From: Vermiculatibacterium agrestimuris
Lineage (GTDB): Bacteria; Bacillota; Clostridia; Oscillospirales; Oscillospiraceae
Assembly: GCF_943193085.1 (NCBI RefSeq)
Contig: NZ_CALPCU010000001.1
Span: 62,001 to 126,000 of the forward strand
Length of the DNA stretch: 64,000 bases
Reading direction: 5' to 3'
Positions 27,703-35,571 of this stretch are shown here, in pieces. The notes below the pieces were generated by a model that had not been told where the DNA came from, searched no databases, and worked only from the letters and a program-made list of their open reading frames with translations. Each line of letters opens with the position of its first letter. Position 1 is the stretch's first letter. The position numbers and the translations under genes are program-made.

Positions 27703-28077
27703 ATGGAGAAAACATTATTTGAGCAGATGGGCGGCACCTACACCCGGCAAGGCGATTATCTTCTGCCCGATTTAAGCCTTGTACCGCAGGAAGAACGGCC
27801 AATTGGAGTATGGGGGGAACGACGGAGGAAATACCTAAAGGAACACCGTCGTGTGTTGTACTACAGCCTTTTTACCAGTGGGAACCTCCACTCCCACCTT
27901 GCCGATGTGGAGGAACAGGCACAGGAGATGTTCGAGCGACTGACAAAGCAGATGGCAGAAAAGCAGGGCGCGACAGAAGCGCTGAAAGCTGCCGACATGA
28001 TGGCGTGGGTAGGAAGAATGAACAATATCCGCAACGCTACGGAGGAAGCTATCTATAACGAAATCATCTATGCGTAA
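27703..28077 (+). CDS. tnpV: Transposon-encoded protein TnpV
   Basis: A 124-residue protein with the TnpV pattern: YTRQGDYLLPDL, RPIGVWGERRRKYLKEHRR, then VLYYSLFTSGNLHSHLADVEEQAQE and the C-terminal MNNIRNATEEAIYNEIIY. TnpV is found in Tn4451-type elements, where an excisionase-like role was proposed; it is not proven. ATG follows GGAGG, 12 bases after the previous gene. A relative lies out of frame inside the giant ORF at 39,547. A hairpin terminator follows. Confidence 0.8.
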   Translation: MEKTLFEQMGGTYTRQGDYLLPDLSLVPQEERPIGVWGERRRKYLKEHRRVLYYSLFTSGNLHSHLADVEEQAQEMFERLTKQMAEKQGATEALKAADMMAWVGRMNNIRNATEEAIYNEIIYA

Positions 28078-28078
28078 G

Positions 28079-28112
28079 AGGAAGGGCTGTGCCAAGCGGT
28101 ACAGCCCTTCCT
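28079..28112 (+). terminator. Terminator after tnpV
   Basis: AGGAAGGGCTGT (28,079-28,090) pairs perfectly with ACAGCCCTTCCT (28,101-28,112). Only a short GGATCTTT follows, so strength is uncertain. It separates tnpV from the pst promoter. Confidence 0.6.
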
Positions 28113-28126
28113 GGATCTTTAGCGCC

Positions 28127-28181
28127 TTTACAAGGATTTTACATTTCTCCGATAACCGATTTGACATTCGGGCGGTATGAT
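28127..28181 (+). promoter_or_regulatory. PhoP-box-like promoter of the pst operon
   Basis: TTTACA at 28,127 and 28,138 are 11 bases apart, a third repeat place (28,149) is poor, and TTTGACA fits the fourth (28,160-28,166). TATGAT (28,176-28,181) lies nine bases after the last repeat and can be a -10. In Bacillus subtilis PhoP binds TT(A/T/C)ACA repeats set at about -60 to -22 of Pho genes, and this array fits that placement. No normal -35 is found at 17 bases, which suits an activated promoter. Confidence 0.5.
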
Positions 28182-28231
28182 TTGGGCGTAGTCCGAAATG
28201 AAAATCATGAAACGAGAAGGAGAAATGCAAA

Positions 28232-29044
28232 ATGAAGTTTGGAAAGAAAATTCTGGCTCTCGGTCTTATGGGGGTACTTGCTCTTTCTGTGCTGACAGGC
28301 TGCGGAAGTACCGGCGGCACGGTATCCACGGATGGCTCCACCTCTATGGAAAAGGTGATCGGGGCGCTGAAGGAAACCTTTGAAAGCGAAAACAAGTCCA
28401 TCTCTGTCACATACAACCCCACCGGCTCCGGCTCAGGAATTACGGCGGCGGCGGAGGGGCGCTGCGACATCGGTCTTTCCAGCCGTGACCTGAAGGATGA
28501 GGAGATCGCACAGGGGCTTGAGGGCACTGTACTGGCCTACGACGGTATCGCCATCATCGTCAATCCGGAAAATCCTGTCGCCGACCTGGATGTGGAAACC
28601 ATCGGCAGGATTTTCACCGGCGAGATCACAAACTGGAGCGATGTGGGCGGAGCTGACGCCGAGATCGTCCTCATCGGCAGAGAGGCCGGCAGCGGCACCC
28701 GCGACGGCTTTGAATCCATCACCGGCACAAAGGACAGCTGCAAATACCGTCAGGAGCTGACCTCTACCGGAGACGTCATCACCACCGTGGCAGGCAATCC
28801 GGCGGCGGTTGGCTATGCCTCGCTCGCGTCGCTTAAGGACAGTGTGAAAGCGCTCACCGTGGGCGGCGTTGCGCCCAGCGACGAAACCATCAAGGACGGC
28901 AGTTATCCTGTGCAGCGCAATTTTGTACTGGTGACAAAAAAGGACGAAACCCTCAGTCCTTCGGCGCAGAAGTTCTTCGACTACATCACTTCCGAAGAGG
29001 CGGCGGAGGTCATCAAAAATGCAGGCGCAGTGCCTGTGAAGTGA
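28232..29044 (+). CDS. pstS: Phosphate ABC transporter, substrate-binding lipoprotein
   Basis: A 270-residue lipoprotein with a signal peptide and lipobox VLTGC at about residue 24, then two lobes of the PstS fold. Phosphate-binding positions are seen in DGSTSMEKVI, NPTGSGSGITAAAEGRCDIGLSSRDLKDEE and GREAGSGTRDGFES. ATG follows GAAGGAGAAATGCAAA. It starts the operon pstS-pstC-pstA-pstB-phoU-phoB-phoR, with only seven bases before pstC, and has the PhoP-box-like promoter upstream. Confidence 0.93.
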   Translation: MKFGKKILALGLMGVLALSVLTGCGSTGGTVSTDGSTSMEKVIGALKETFESENKSISVTYNPTGSGSGITAAAEGRCDIGLSSRDLKDEEIAQGLEGTVLAYDGIAIIVNPENPVADLDVETIGRIFTGEITNWSDVGGADAEIVLIGREAGSGTRDGFESITGTKDSCKYRQELTSTGDVITTVAGNPAAVGYASLASLKDSVKALTVGGVAPSDETIKDGSYPVQRNFVLVTKKDETLSPSAQKFFDYITSEEAAEVIKNAGAVPVK

Positions 29045-29051
29045 TAAACCC

Positions 29052-29927
29052 ATGAAGAACAGAAAAGCGGCTTTTGAAAGATTTGTGTACGGAGTTTTCC
29101 TTCTGATTGGGCTTGTGACAGTGGGCTGCGTGCTGCTCATCACCGTATATCTGGTGATCGCCGGACTGCCGGCGATTCGTGAGATAGGGCTTGTGCAGTT
29201 CCTGTTCGGGAAGGTGTGGGCGTCCACTGCGGCGGAGCCGTCCTATGGGATATTGCCCTTTATCCTCACCAGTGTTTACGGAACGGCCGGGGCGATTGTC
29301 ATCGGCGTGCCCGTGGGCTTCCTGACAGCGGTGTACCTTGCAAAGCTGGCTCCGAAAGGGGTGAAATCTGCGGTGGGTACGGCGGTCAGCCTGCTGGCGG
29401 GCATCCCGTCGGTGGTGTACGGTCTGGTGGGTATGATCGTACTGGTTCCCGCCATAAGAGAAGCCTTCCGGCTGCCCGACGGGGCAAGCCTTTTTGCTGC
29501 CATCCTCGTGCTGGCGGTAATGATTTTGCCCTCCATCGTAAAGGTGTCAGTCACAGCACTGGAGGCCGTGCCAAAAGAATATGAAGATGCTTCCCTGTCT
29601 CTTGGTGCGACGCCGGTGGAAACCTATTTCAGTGTGTCTGTTCCAGCGGCAAAAAGCGGCATTGCCGCCGCCGTGGTGCTGGGCGTGGGAAGGGCCATCG
29701 GTGAGGCTATGGCGGTCATGATGGTCTGCGGGAATGTGGCGAATATGCCCTCTCTGTTCGGCAGCGTGCGCTTTCTTACAACGGCTGTGGCGACCGAGAT
29801 GTCTTATTCCTCCGGTCTGCAACGGCAGGCGCTGTTTTCCATCGCTCTGGTGCTGTTCCTCTTTATTATGCTCATCAACGCCTGCCTGAATTTCTTTTTG
29901 AAGCGGGATAAGGAGGGAGCCAAATGA
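29052..29927 (+). CDS. pstC: Phosphate ABC transporter permease PstC
   Basis: A 291-residue inner-membrane protein with about six helices, forming the channel with PstA. It has the binding-protein-dependent permease signature around EAVPKEYEDASLSLGATPVETYFSVSVPAAKSGI, seen here as EYEDASLSLGATPVETYF and the following AAVVLGVGRAIGEAMAVMMV (EAA loop). TAGIPSVVYGLVG-like sequence (AGIPSVVYGLVGMIVLVP) is typical of PstC/PstA. It overlaps pstA by four bases. Confidence 0.92.
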   Translation: MKNRKAAFERFVYGVFLLIGLVTVGCVLLITVYLVIAGLPAIREIGLVQFLFGKVWASTAAEPSYGILPFILTSVYGTAGAIVIGVPVGFLTAVYLAKLAPKGVKSAVGTAVSLLAGIPSVVYGLVGMIVLVPAIREAFRLPDGASLFAAILVLAVMILPSIVKVSVTALEAVPKEYEDASLSLGATPVETYFSVSVPAAKSGIAAAVVLGVGRAIGEAMAVMMVCGNVANMPSLFGSVRFLTTAVATEMSYSSGLQRQALFSIALVLFLFIMLINACLNFFLKRDKEGAK

Positions 29928-30766
29928 GCGGAAAGCGCAAGGCTTATATTACCGTAATGAAGCTGCTGATGTGGCTTTCGGCGGGACTGACAGGCGCATT
30001 GGTTCTCTTCCTGGTCGGCTTTATCTTTGCGAAGGGACTTCCCAATATCACATGGGAGCTGCTGACCGAGAGCCCCAGCTACCTGCAAAACAGGATCGGT
30101 ATTCTGCCGGATATCGTGAACACGGTCTATCTTGTGCTTGCGACCCTTATTATCGTTCTGCCGCTGGGCGTGGGAGCGGCGGTCTATCTGACGGAATATG
30201 CCCAAAACCGGCGCATTGTCGGCATAATCGAATATGCAGCCGAAACCCTTTCCGGCATTCCGTCCATCATATATGGTCTTGTGGGGATGTTGGCGTTTGC
30301 GAACAATTTCGGCAAATGCCTGCTTGCGGGCGCGCTGACGCTGGTCATTATGAATCTGCCCACCGTGATGCGCACGACACAGGAGAGCCTGAAAACAGTG
30401 CCCCAGAGCTATCGTGAGGGGGCGTTTGGTTTGGGAGCCGGAAAGTGGCGGGTCATCCGCACCGTAGTGCTTCCCGGCTGTGTAGACGGCGTTATCACCG
30501 GCTGTATCCTCACAGTGGGCAGGATCTTGGGTGAGTCGGCGGCACTGCTGTTTACGGCGGGCTTTGCCCATACCCTTGGCGGTGTTGTAAGCACACTTTT
30601 CAGCTCGGGGTGCAGCCTTACGGTGGCGCTGTATGTCTACGCCAAAGAGCAGGGAGAGTTTGAGGTGGCCTTTGCCATCGCTGCGGTTTTAATGATACTG
30701 ACGCTACTCATCAACCTTGCGGCGGCGCTTGTGAGCAGATATTTTCAAAGGAGGCGAACAGCTTGA
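29924..30766 (+). CDS. pstA: Phosphate ABC transporter permease PstA
   Basis: A 280-residue permease with about six helices. SGIPSIIYGLVGMLAFAN, PTVMRTTQESLKTVPQSYRE and GAFGLGAGKWRVIRTVVLPG, then GRILGESAALLFTAGF, are the PstA signatures, including the EAA loop that docks on PstB. The start overlaps pstC and the stop overlaps the TTG of pstB, so translation is coupled throughout. Confidence 0.92.
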   Translation: MSGKRKAYITVMKLLMWLSAGLTGALVLFLVGFIFAKGLPNITWELLTESPSYLQNRIGILPDIVNTVYLVLATLIIVLPLGVGAAVYLTEYAQNRRIVGIIEYAAETLSGIPSIIYGLVGMLAFANNFGKCLLAGALTLVIMNLPTVMRTTQESLKTVPQSYREGAFGLGAGKWRVIRTVVLPGCVDGVITGCILTVGRILGESAALLFTAGFAHTLGGVVSTLFSSGCSLTVALYVYAKEQGEFEVAFAIAAVLMILTLLINLAAALVSRYFQRRRTA

Positions 30767-31518
30767 GTGCAGTGATCACAGTGAACGATTTATGCCTGTG
30801 GTACGGCAAGACCCAGGCACTGAAAAATATTGATATGCAGATCCCGGAAAAGAGCATCACCGCCTTGATCGGTCCCTCCGGCTGCGGGAAATCCACCTTC
30901 CTCAAAACCCTGAACCGTATGAACGACCTGATCCCCGAGGTGAGGATCACAGGCGAGGTGCTGTACCGAGAGCGCAGTATTTTTGAAAAATCGGTGGATG
31001 TCAACGACCTTCGCAAGAACATCGGCATGGTATTTCAAAAGCCCAACCCCTTCCCCATGAGCGTTTACGACAATATCGCCTACGGTCCCCGTACCCACGG
31101 CGTTCGCTCCAAGGCCATGCTGGATGAGATCGTGGAGCGCTCCCTGAAAGGCGCGGCTATCTGGGACGAGGTGAAGGACAGGCTGAAAAAGTCCGCGCTG
31201 GGGCTCTCCGGCGGGCAGCAGCAGAGGCTTTGCATCGCCCGGGCGCTGGCAGTGGAGCCGGAGGTACTGCTGATGGACGAGCCCACCTCCGCCCTTGACC
31301 CAATCTCTACCGGCAAGATCGAGGAACTTGCCCTGGAATTGAAAAAACGCTATACTATTGTTATCGTGACCCACAATATGCAGCAGGCGGTCCGAATCTC
31401 TGACCAGACGGCGTTTTTCCTGCTGGGCGAGCTGGTAGAGATGGGCGAAACGGAAGCTTTATTCTCCCAGCCTCGGGACAAACGCACAGAAGATTACATC
31501 ACAGGGAGGTTCGGATAA
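30763..31518 (+). CDS. pstB: Phosphate ABC transporter ATPase PstB
   Basis: A 251-residue ABC ATPase. The start is TTG at 30,763, chosen because AAAGGAGGCG lies just upstream and the frame overlaps the pstA stop. Walker A GPSGCGKST (about 38-46), Q-loop VFQKPNPFPMSVYDNIAYG, signature LSGGQQQRL, Walker B LLMDEPTSALDP and the switch His in VTHNMQQA are all present. The PNPFPMS-YDN block is specific to PstB. phoU follows with a one-base overlap (TAATG). Confidence 0.94.
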   Translation: MSAVITVNDLCLWYGKTQALKNIDMQIPEKSITALIGPSGCGKSTFLKTLNRMNDLIPEVRITGEVLYRERSIFEKSVDVNDLRKNIGMVFQKPNPFPMSVYDNIAYGPRTHGVRSKAMLDEIVERSLKGAAIWDEVKDRLKKSALGLSGGQQQRLCIARALAVEPEVLLMDEPTSALDPISTGKIEELALELKKRYTIVIVTHNMQQAVRISDQTAFFLLGELVEMGETEALFSQPRDKRTEDYITGRFG

Positions 31519-32156
31519 TGCGTTCAAGGTTTGATGAGCAGCTCGATCTGCTGAATAAAGAGATGATCACCATGGGCGCCCTGTGCGAAAACGCCATCGC
31601 CATGTCCGCCAAAGCTGTGGCGGAAGGCGACCTCGCCCTGACCGAGTCCATACCTGCGCTTGCAGAGCAGATTGGGCAGAAGGAAAGGGAGATCGAAAGC
31701 CTTTGCCTGAAACTGCTTTTACAGCAGCAGCCGGTGGCGAAGGATCTGCGCATCATCTCCTCCGCCCTGAAAATGGTCACGGATATGGAGCGCATCGGAC
31801 ATCAGTCTGCTGACATTGCCGAAATCGTCAGGATGGCAAACCTCAAGGTGGGCGGTGATACGGAAGAAGTCCGTAACATGGCGCTTGCTGTGATAAAGAT
31901 GGTCAGCGAGAGCATTGACGCCTTTGTAAAAAAAGACGACGCTATGGCACAGGCGGTCATCGCCTATGACGATGTGGTGGATGACTGCTTTGACCGTGTC
32001 AAAAAGCTGCTGATTGGCCGCTTCAGCCAACCGGGAATCGACGGTGAGCAGACCATCGACCTTTTGATGGTCGCAAAATATTTTGAACGAATCGGGGATC
32101 ACGCAGTCAACATTGCAAAATGGGTGGAGTTCTCCATTACCGGAAGCAAGGGGTGA
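31518..32156 (+). CDS. phoU: Phosphate signalling protein PhoU
   Basis: A 212-residue protein made of two PhoU three-helix repeats, with the usual metal-binding patterns E/DxxxD (GQKEREIESL, DMERIGHQSADIAEIVRM in repeat one; YFERIGDHAVNIAKWVEF in repeat two). PhoU links the Pst transporter to the PhoR kinase, keeping the Pho response off when phosphate is high. ATG follows GGGAGG and overlaps the pstB stop. The response regulator gene follows five bases later. Confidence 0.92.
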   Translation: MRSRFDEQLDLLNKEMITMGALCENAIAMSAKAVAEGDLALTESIPALAEQIGQKEREIESLCLKLLLQQQPVAKDLRIISSALKMVTDMERIGHQSADIAEIVRMANLKVGGDTEEVRNMALAVIKMVSESIDAFVKKDDAMAQAVIAYDDVVDDCFDRVKKLLIGRFSQPGIDGEQTIDLLMVAKYFERIGDHAVNIAKWVEFSITGSKG

Positions 32157-32161
32157 AAAAG

Positions 32162-32836
32162 ATGATTTTTTGTGTGGAGGACGACAGCGGAATTCGTGAC
32201 CTGATGATATATACTCTGAACGCCGCCGGCTTTGAAGCTGTCGGCTTCGGGGATGACGCAGCGTTTTGGGAAGCCATGAAGCGGCAAAGACCGGAGCTTA
32301 TCCTGCTGGATATTATGCTGCCCGGAGAGGACGGGATTTCCATTCTCAAAAGCTTGCGTTCCCAAATCGTGACAAAGGATATCCCCGTCATTATGGCCAC
32401 TGCCAAGGGCACGGAATACGATAAAGTAACCGGACTTGACCTGGGTGCGGACGACTATCTTGCAAAGCCCTTCGGCATGATGGAAATGGTGTCGAGAGTC
32501 AAGGCGGTTTTGCGCCGTACCGCTCCGAGAGAAGAACGGGAGCCTCTGCGCATCGACGGACTGGAGCTTGACCCTGGGTCCTGCATTGTTCAGATCGACG
32601 GAGAGCGTGTGGAGCTTACATTGAAAGAATTTAAGCTGCTGTTCACCTTCATGGAAAACATCGGCAGGGTGTTCAGCCGTGAGCATCTGCTGGAAACCGT
32701 TTGGGGGCTGGACTATATCGGCGAAACACGAACAGTGGATGTACATATCGGCACCCTGCGGACAAAGCTGGGGAAATACAGCAGCCTAATTGCAACGGTG
32801 CGGGGTATCGGCTACCGTATGGAGGATAAGCTATGA
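32162..32836 (+). CDS. phoB: PhoB/PhoP-type response regulator
   Basis: A 224-residue OmpR-family regulator. ATG 32,162 follows GGGGTG; a longer frame upstream has no site. The receiver has the acidic pair EDD near residue 5, the phosphorylated Asp in ILLDIMLPGEDG (about residue 52) and the lysine in DDYLAKPFG. The C-terminal winged helix carries LTLKEFKLLFTFMENIGRVFSREHLLE and RTVDVHIGTLRTKLG. It probably binds the repeats upstream of pstS. The kinase gene overlaps its end by four bases. Confidence 0.9.
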   Translation: MIFCVEDDSGIRDLMIYTLNAAGFEAVGFGDDAAFWEAMKRQRPELILLDIMLPGEDGISILKSLRSQIVTKDIPVIMATAKGTEYDKVTGLDLGADDYLAKPFGMMEMVSRVKAVLRRTAPREEREPLRIDGLELDPGSCIVQIDGERVELTLKEFKLLFTFMENIGRVFSREHLLETVWGLDYIGETRTVDVHIGTLRTKLGKYSSLIATVRGIGYRMEDKL

Positions 32837-34488
32837 CAAAACGGATTTTCCGCTCCATCTGCTTTGTCGCCATTGCGGTTTTCCTTGCCTCCTTAATTCT
32901 CATTATGGGCGTGCTGTACAGCTACTTTTCGGGGGTGCAGCAAAGGCAGCTTCAAATGCAGTTAGAGCTTGCCGCACAGGGAGTCACCAATGAAGAAACC
33001 GCCTATTTTAGCGACCTTACGGTGCGGGATTATCGTATTACATGGATCGACACAGACGGGACGGTGCTGTATGACAGCGATGCACTCAGTTTGGATATGG
33101 AGAACCATTTGGAGCGTGAGGAGATCAAAGAAGCCCTTGCCACAGGCTATGGGGAAAGTAAACGGTATTCCGCTACGCTGATGGATCGCTCTCTTTATGC
33201 GGCGCAACGTTTGGAGGACGGAACCGTCCTGCGTCTTTCCATTGCGCAAAGCTCCATTTTAACGCTGGTACTTGGTATGGCACAGCCGATAAGCATTGTC
33301 ATAGTTCTGGCGGTTGTCCTGTCCGTTGTCCTCGCTGTCCGCCTTTCTAAAAGCATTGTGAAGCCTTTGAATGAAATTGATTTAAATCATCCTCTTTCAA
33401 ACGAGGGATATGACGAGCTTGCTCCCTTTCTCCGCAGGATCGACAGCCAGCAGAAACAGCTGCGCAGGCAAAAGACACGGCTGGAGCAGAAGCAGGCCGA
33501 GCTGGACACCATCATCGGCAGTATGAGCGAGGGTATGGTGCTGCTGAATGAGCACGGAAAAATCGTCAGCATCAATCCCGCCGCCATGGCTCTGCTGGGT
33601 GTGGAGAAAAGCCCGGTGGGAGCGGATATGCTGACGGTCAGCAGGAACCTCAGCCTAAACGACATTTTGCGGCAAACCTTGCAGGGGCAAAGCGTGGTTG
33701 AGACCGTAAGCCTTGAAACCGGGCAATACCAAATCAGCGCCAGCCCAATTATGTCTGAAGGAAAAGTTGCCGGTGCTGCTCTTTGCTTTTTCGATGTGAC
33801 CGAAAAGGAAAAGGCGGAGCAGATGCGCCGTGAATTCACATCCAATGTGTCCCATGAGCTGAAAACGCCCCTGCACTCCATTTCCGGCTATGCGGAGCTG
33901 CTTCAAAACAACATGGTGAAGCAGGGGGATATCGTCCCCTTTGCGGGAAAGATATACAGGGAAGCCCAGCGCATGACAAGTCTGGTGGAGGATATCCTGA
34001 GCCTTTCCCATTTAGACGAGGGCGCAGAGGACATGGAGTGGATAGAGGTCGATTTGTATGAGCTTGCGGCGAAAGCCATTGCCGGTTTGGAGGCGGAAGC
34101 GAAAGCAGCGGAAGTGAAGATGTCTCTGCACGGCGAGTATTGCAGCCTGCACGGCGTTCCGAAACTTCTCCACAGTATCCTCTATAATCTTTGCGATAAC
34201 GCCATCAAATACAATAAAAACGGCGGCGAGGTAACCGTCAGCGTTGAAAGACAGGACGCAAACGCCGTTCTCACCGTTTCCGATACGGGTATCGGTATTC
34301 CCGCCCAGGAGCAGGCGCGCATTTTTGAACGGTTCTACCGTGTGGATAAAAGCCGTTCTAAAGAGGTCGGCGGCACAGGGTTGGGACTCTCCATCGTCAA
34401 GCACGCTGTACTGATCCATCACGGGACGATCGAGGTGGACAGCGCAGTGGACGAGGGAACAACGATAACTGTCCGCTTGCCGATATAG
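32833..34488 (+). CDS. phoR: PhoR-type membrane sensor histidine kinase
   Basis: A 551-residue kinase: helix one (about 8-32), an extracytoplasmic segment of about 110 residues, helix two (about 145-175), a HAMP-like linker, a PAS domain (about 225-330, LDTIIGSMSEGMVLLNEHGKIVSINPAA), HisKA with the phosphorylated His in NVSHELKTPLHSISGYAEL, and HATPase with N-box LCDNAIKYN, DTGIGIP and GGTGLGLSIVKHAV. It ends the phosphate operon. It could sense the Pst-PhoU complex rather than phosphate itself, as in E. coli; that is inference. Confidence 0.9.
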   Translation: MTKRIFRSICFVAIAVFLASLILIMGVLYSYFSGVQQRQLQMQLELAAQGVTNEETAYFSDLTVRDYRITWIDTDGTVLYDSDALSLDMENHLEREEIKEALATGYGESKRYSATLMDRSLYAAQRLEDGTVLRLSIAQSSILTLVLGMAQPISIVIVLAVVLSVVLAVRLSKSIVKPLNEIDLNHPLSNEGYDELAPFLRRIDSQQKQLRRQKTRLEQKQAELDTIIGSMSEGMVLLNEHGKIVSINPAAMALLGVEKSPVGADMLTVSRNLSLNDILRQTLQGQSVVETVSLETGQYQISASPIMSEGKVAGAALCFFDVTEKEKAEQMRREFTSNVSHELKTPLHSISGYAELLQNNMVKQGDIVPFAGKIYREAQRMTSLVEDILSLSHLDEGAEDMEWIEVDLYELAAKAIAGLEAEAKAAEVKMSLHGEYCSLHGVPKLLHSILYNLCDNAIKYNKNGGEVTVSVERQDANAVLTVSDTGIGIPAQEQARIFERFYRVDKSRSKEVGGTGLGLSIVKHAVLIHHGTIEVDSAVDEGTTITVRLPI

Positions 34489-34560
34489 AAAGGGTTAATC
34501 GCAGAGCGCTATGTTGCCCGAATTTGCACCTGAGAGACAAAGTAAAACTTAAAGAAAGTC

Positions 34561-34589
34561 TTGACAAACAAATGTTCCGTTGTTAAAAT
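34561..34589 (+). promoter_or_regulatory. Near-consensus sigma-A promoter
   Basis: TTGACA (34,561-34,566), 17-base spacer, TAAAAT (34,584-34,589): the best promoter in this window. It opens a gene-free stretch (34,489-35,229) that leads to the MobC-like gene. The whole stretch holds this promoter, one 17-codon ORF, two terminators and several inverted repeats, and no ordinary gene. Confidence 0.8.
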
Positions 34590-34619
34590 ATAAGATGTCC
34601 GCAAGGAGAAAACCGGGCG

Positions 34620-34673
34620 ATGATAAGGTTTGGTATCGTGCTACGGGGCTGCTCACCCATGAATGAGTATTGA
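34620..34673 (+). CDS. 17-codon leader ORF
   Basis: ATG at 34,620 is 11 bases after AAGGAG and encodes MIRFGIVLRGCSPMNEY. It is the first ORF after the strong promoter and lies upstream of the long terminator at 34,804, which is the layout of an attenuator leader. No homology is claimed; it could be a chance ORF. Confidence 0.35.
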   Translation: MIRFGIVLRGCSPMNEY

Positions 34674-34803
34674 CATCCAAATGCCGCCTTTCCTTTAGCT
34701 GCGGAGAATCATCCGAACGGTAAACTGAATACTGTGAAATGATTTAAGTATCAAAAATGCAAGCTTAGTGCCTTGGAGCCGCTTGATGCGCTGACTTCCT
34801 ACG

Positions 34804-34878
34804 AGCCACTTGACTTTGACATACTCCCAAGGGAGTAGTCTGTCCAAGTGGTGTATGTCAACGGTCAAGTGGCTTTTT
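34804..34878 (+). terminator. Long two-part terminator hairpin
   Basis: AGCCACTTGAC (34,804-34,814) pairs with GTCAAGTGGCT (34,864-34,874), and inside it TTGACATAC (34,816-34,824) pairs with GTATGTCAA (34,853-34,861). TTTTTGT follows. The loop itself holds ACTCCC/GGGAGT. The size suggests regulated rather than simple termination. Confidence 0.8.
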
Positions 34879-34897
34879 GTATTTTCAAGGATCGCAT

Positions 34898-34940
34898 ATG
34901 CTCATCGGCTCCGGGAAAGGAGGTTCGATGAGCATTTTTT
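34898..34940 (+). terminator. Second terminator overlapping a 14-codon ORF
   Basis: ATGCTCATCG (34,898-34,907) pairs perfectly with CGATGAGCAT (34,926-34,935), followed by TTTTT. The loop holds AAAGGAGG, and ATG 34,928 in the right arm opens MSIFCWLSSVARYP (34,928-34,972). Folding would hide this ribosome binding site in the loop, so the structure may couple translation and termination. Confidence 0.6.
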
Positions 34941-35033
34941 GTTGGCTGAGTTCTGTGGCAAGGTATCCGTAAAATGGGGTCCACGAAAAGTCGAGAGACT
35001 TTTTGGGGAGAGGAGAAGCAGCAAAATGAGTGA

Positions 35034-35192
35034 GCCCTGCCACTTGTGACAGGGCGAAGGATATGGAGCTTGCTTCGACGAAGCGAGCAGACCCTTTGTA
35101 CTCCCGCAGGAGTCCAAACGGTAGCCTGCCGCCGGATGTCTGCGTCATCTCAGGCGAGCAGTGCGTCTGTACTCCCACAGGTCGTACAAACG
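35034..35192. other. Inverted-repeat cluster before the MobC-like gene, candidate oriT
   Basis: GCCCTG/CAGGGC (35,034-35,055), GCTTCG/CGAAGC (35,072-35,084, within a longer GCT...AGC stem) and ACTCC/GGAGT (35,100-35,113) lie in a row. TACTCCCGCAGG near 35,099 recurs in altered form as TACTCCCACAGG near 35,170. Transfer origins of mobilizable elements often lie just upstream of mobC, which starts at 35,230. No nick site can be named. Confidence 0.35.
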
Positions 35193-35229
35193 CCTCGTTA
35201 GGACTCTGTCCTAAAACCTGAAAGGAGAA

Positions 35230-35571
35230 ATGATTATAAGAAAAGGAATCAAAAAGCAGTTCTGGCTGTCCGAAAAGGACGCCGCAGATCTGAAACAAAA
35301 AGCCCAAAGGTGCGGCATCACCGAGACCGCAATGATCCGGATGTTGCTTCACAGCTATGAGCCGAGGGAGAAGCCGGACGAGCGTTTCTATGAAGCCATG
35401 CGAGAGATGTATGCCATCAGGAACAGCCTGAACCAACTGGCGAGGAAAGCCCATTCTCTCGGCTTCATTGACGCTCCAAAACTGAGAGAAGTCCTCACCG
35501 CTTATCAGCATTTTCAGGCAAGCATTGAGGCGGAGTTTCTCCGCCCGGTCAAGAAGGAGATCAAAAAATGA
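35230..35571 (+). CDS. mobC: MobC-like relaxosome accessory protein
   Basis: A 113-residue protein with an N-terminal ribbon-helix-helix-like part (KKQFWLSEKDAADLKQKAQRCGITETAMIRMLLH) and the C-terminal MobC pattern IRNSLNQLARKAHSLGFIDAPKLREVL. MobC proteins bind oriT and help the relaxase nick it. ATG follows AAGGAG. No relaxase follows: the next gene overlaps by four bases and is ParB-like. The relaxase may sit elsewhere on the element or may have been lost. Confidence 0.7.
   Translation: MIIRKGIKKQFWLSEKDAADLKQKAQRCGITETAMIRMLLHSYEPREKPDERFYEAMREMYAIRNSLNQLARKAHSLGFIDAPKLREVLTAYQHFQASIEAEFLRPVKKEIKK

Noticed and set aside
28161..28190. TTGACA at 28,161 as an ordinary -35
   Set aside because: No -10 hexamer lies 16-18 bases downstream; TATGAT is only nine bases away, which fits a PhoP-activated promoter better.
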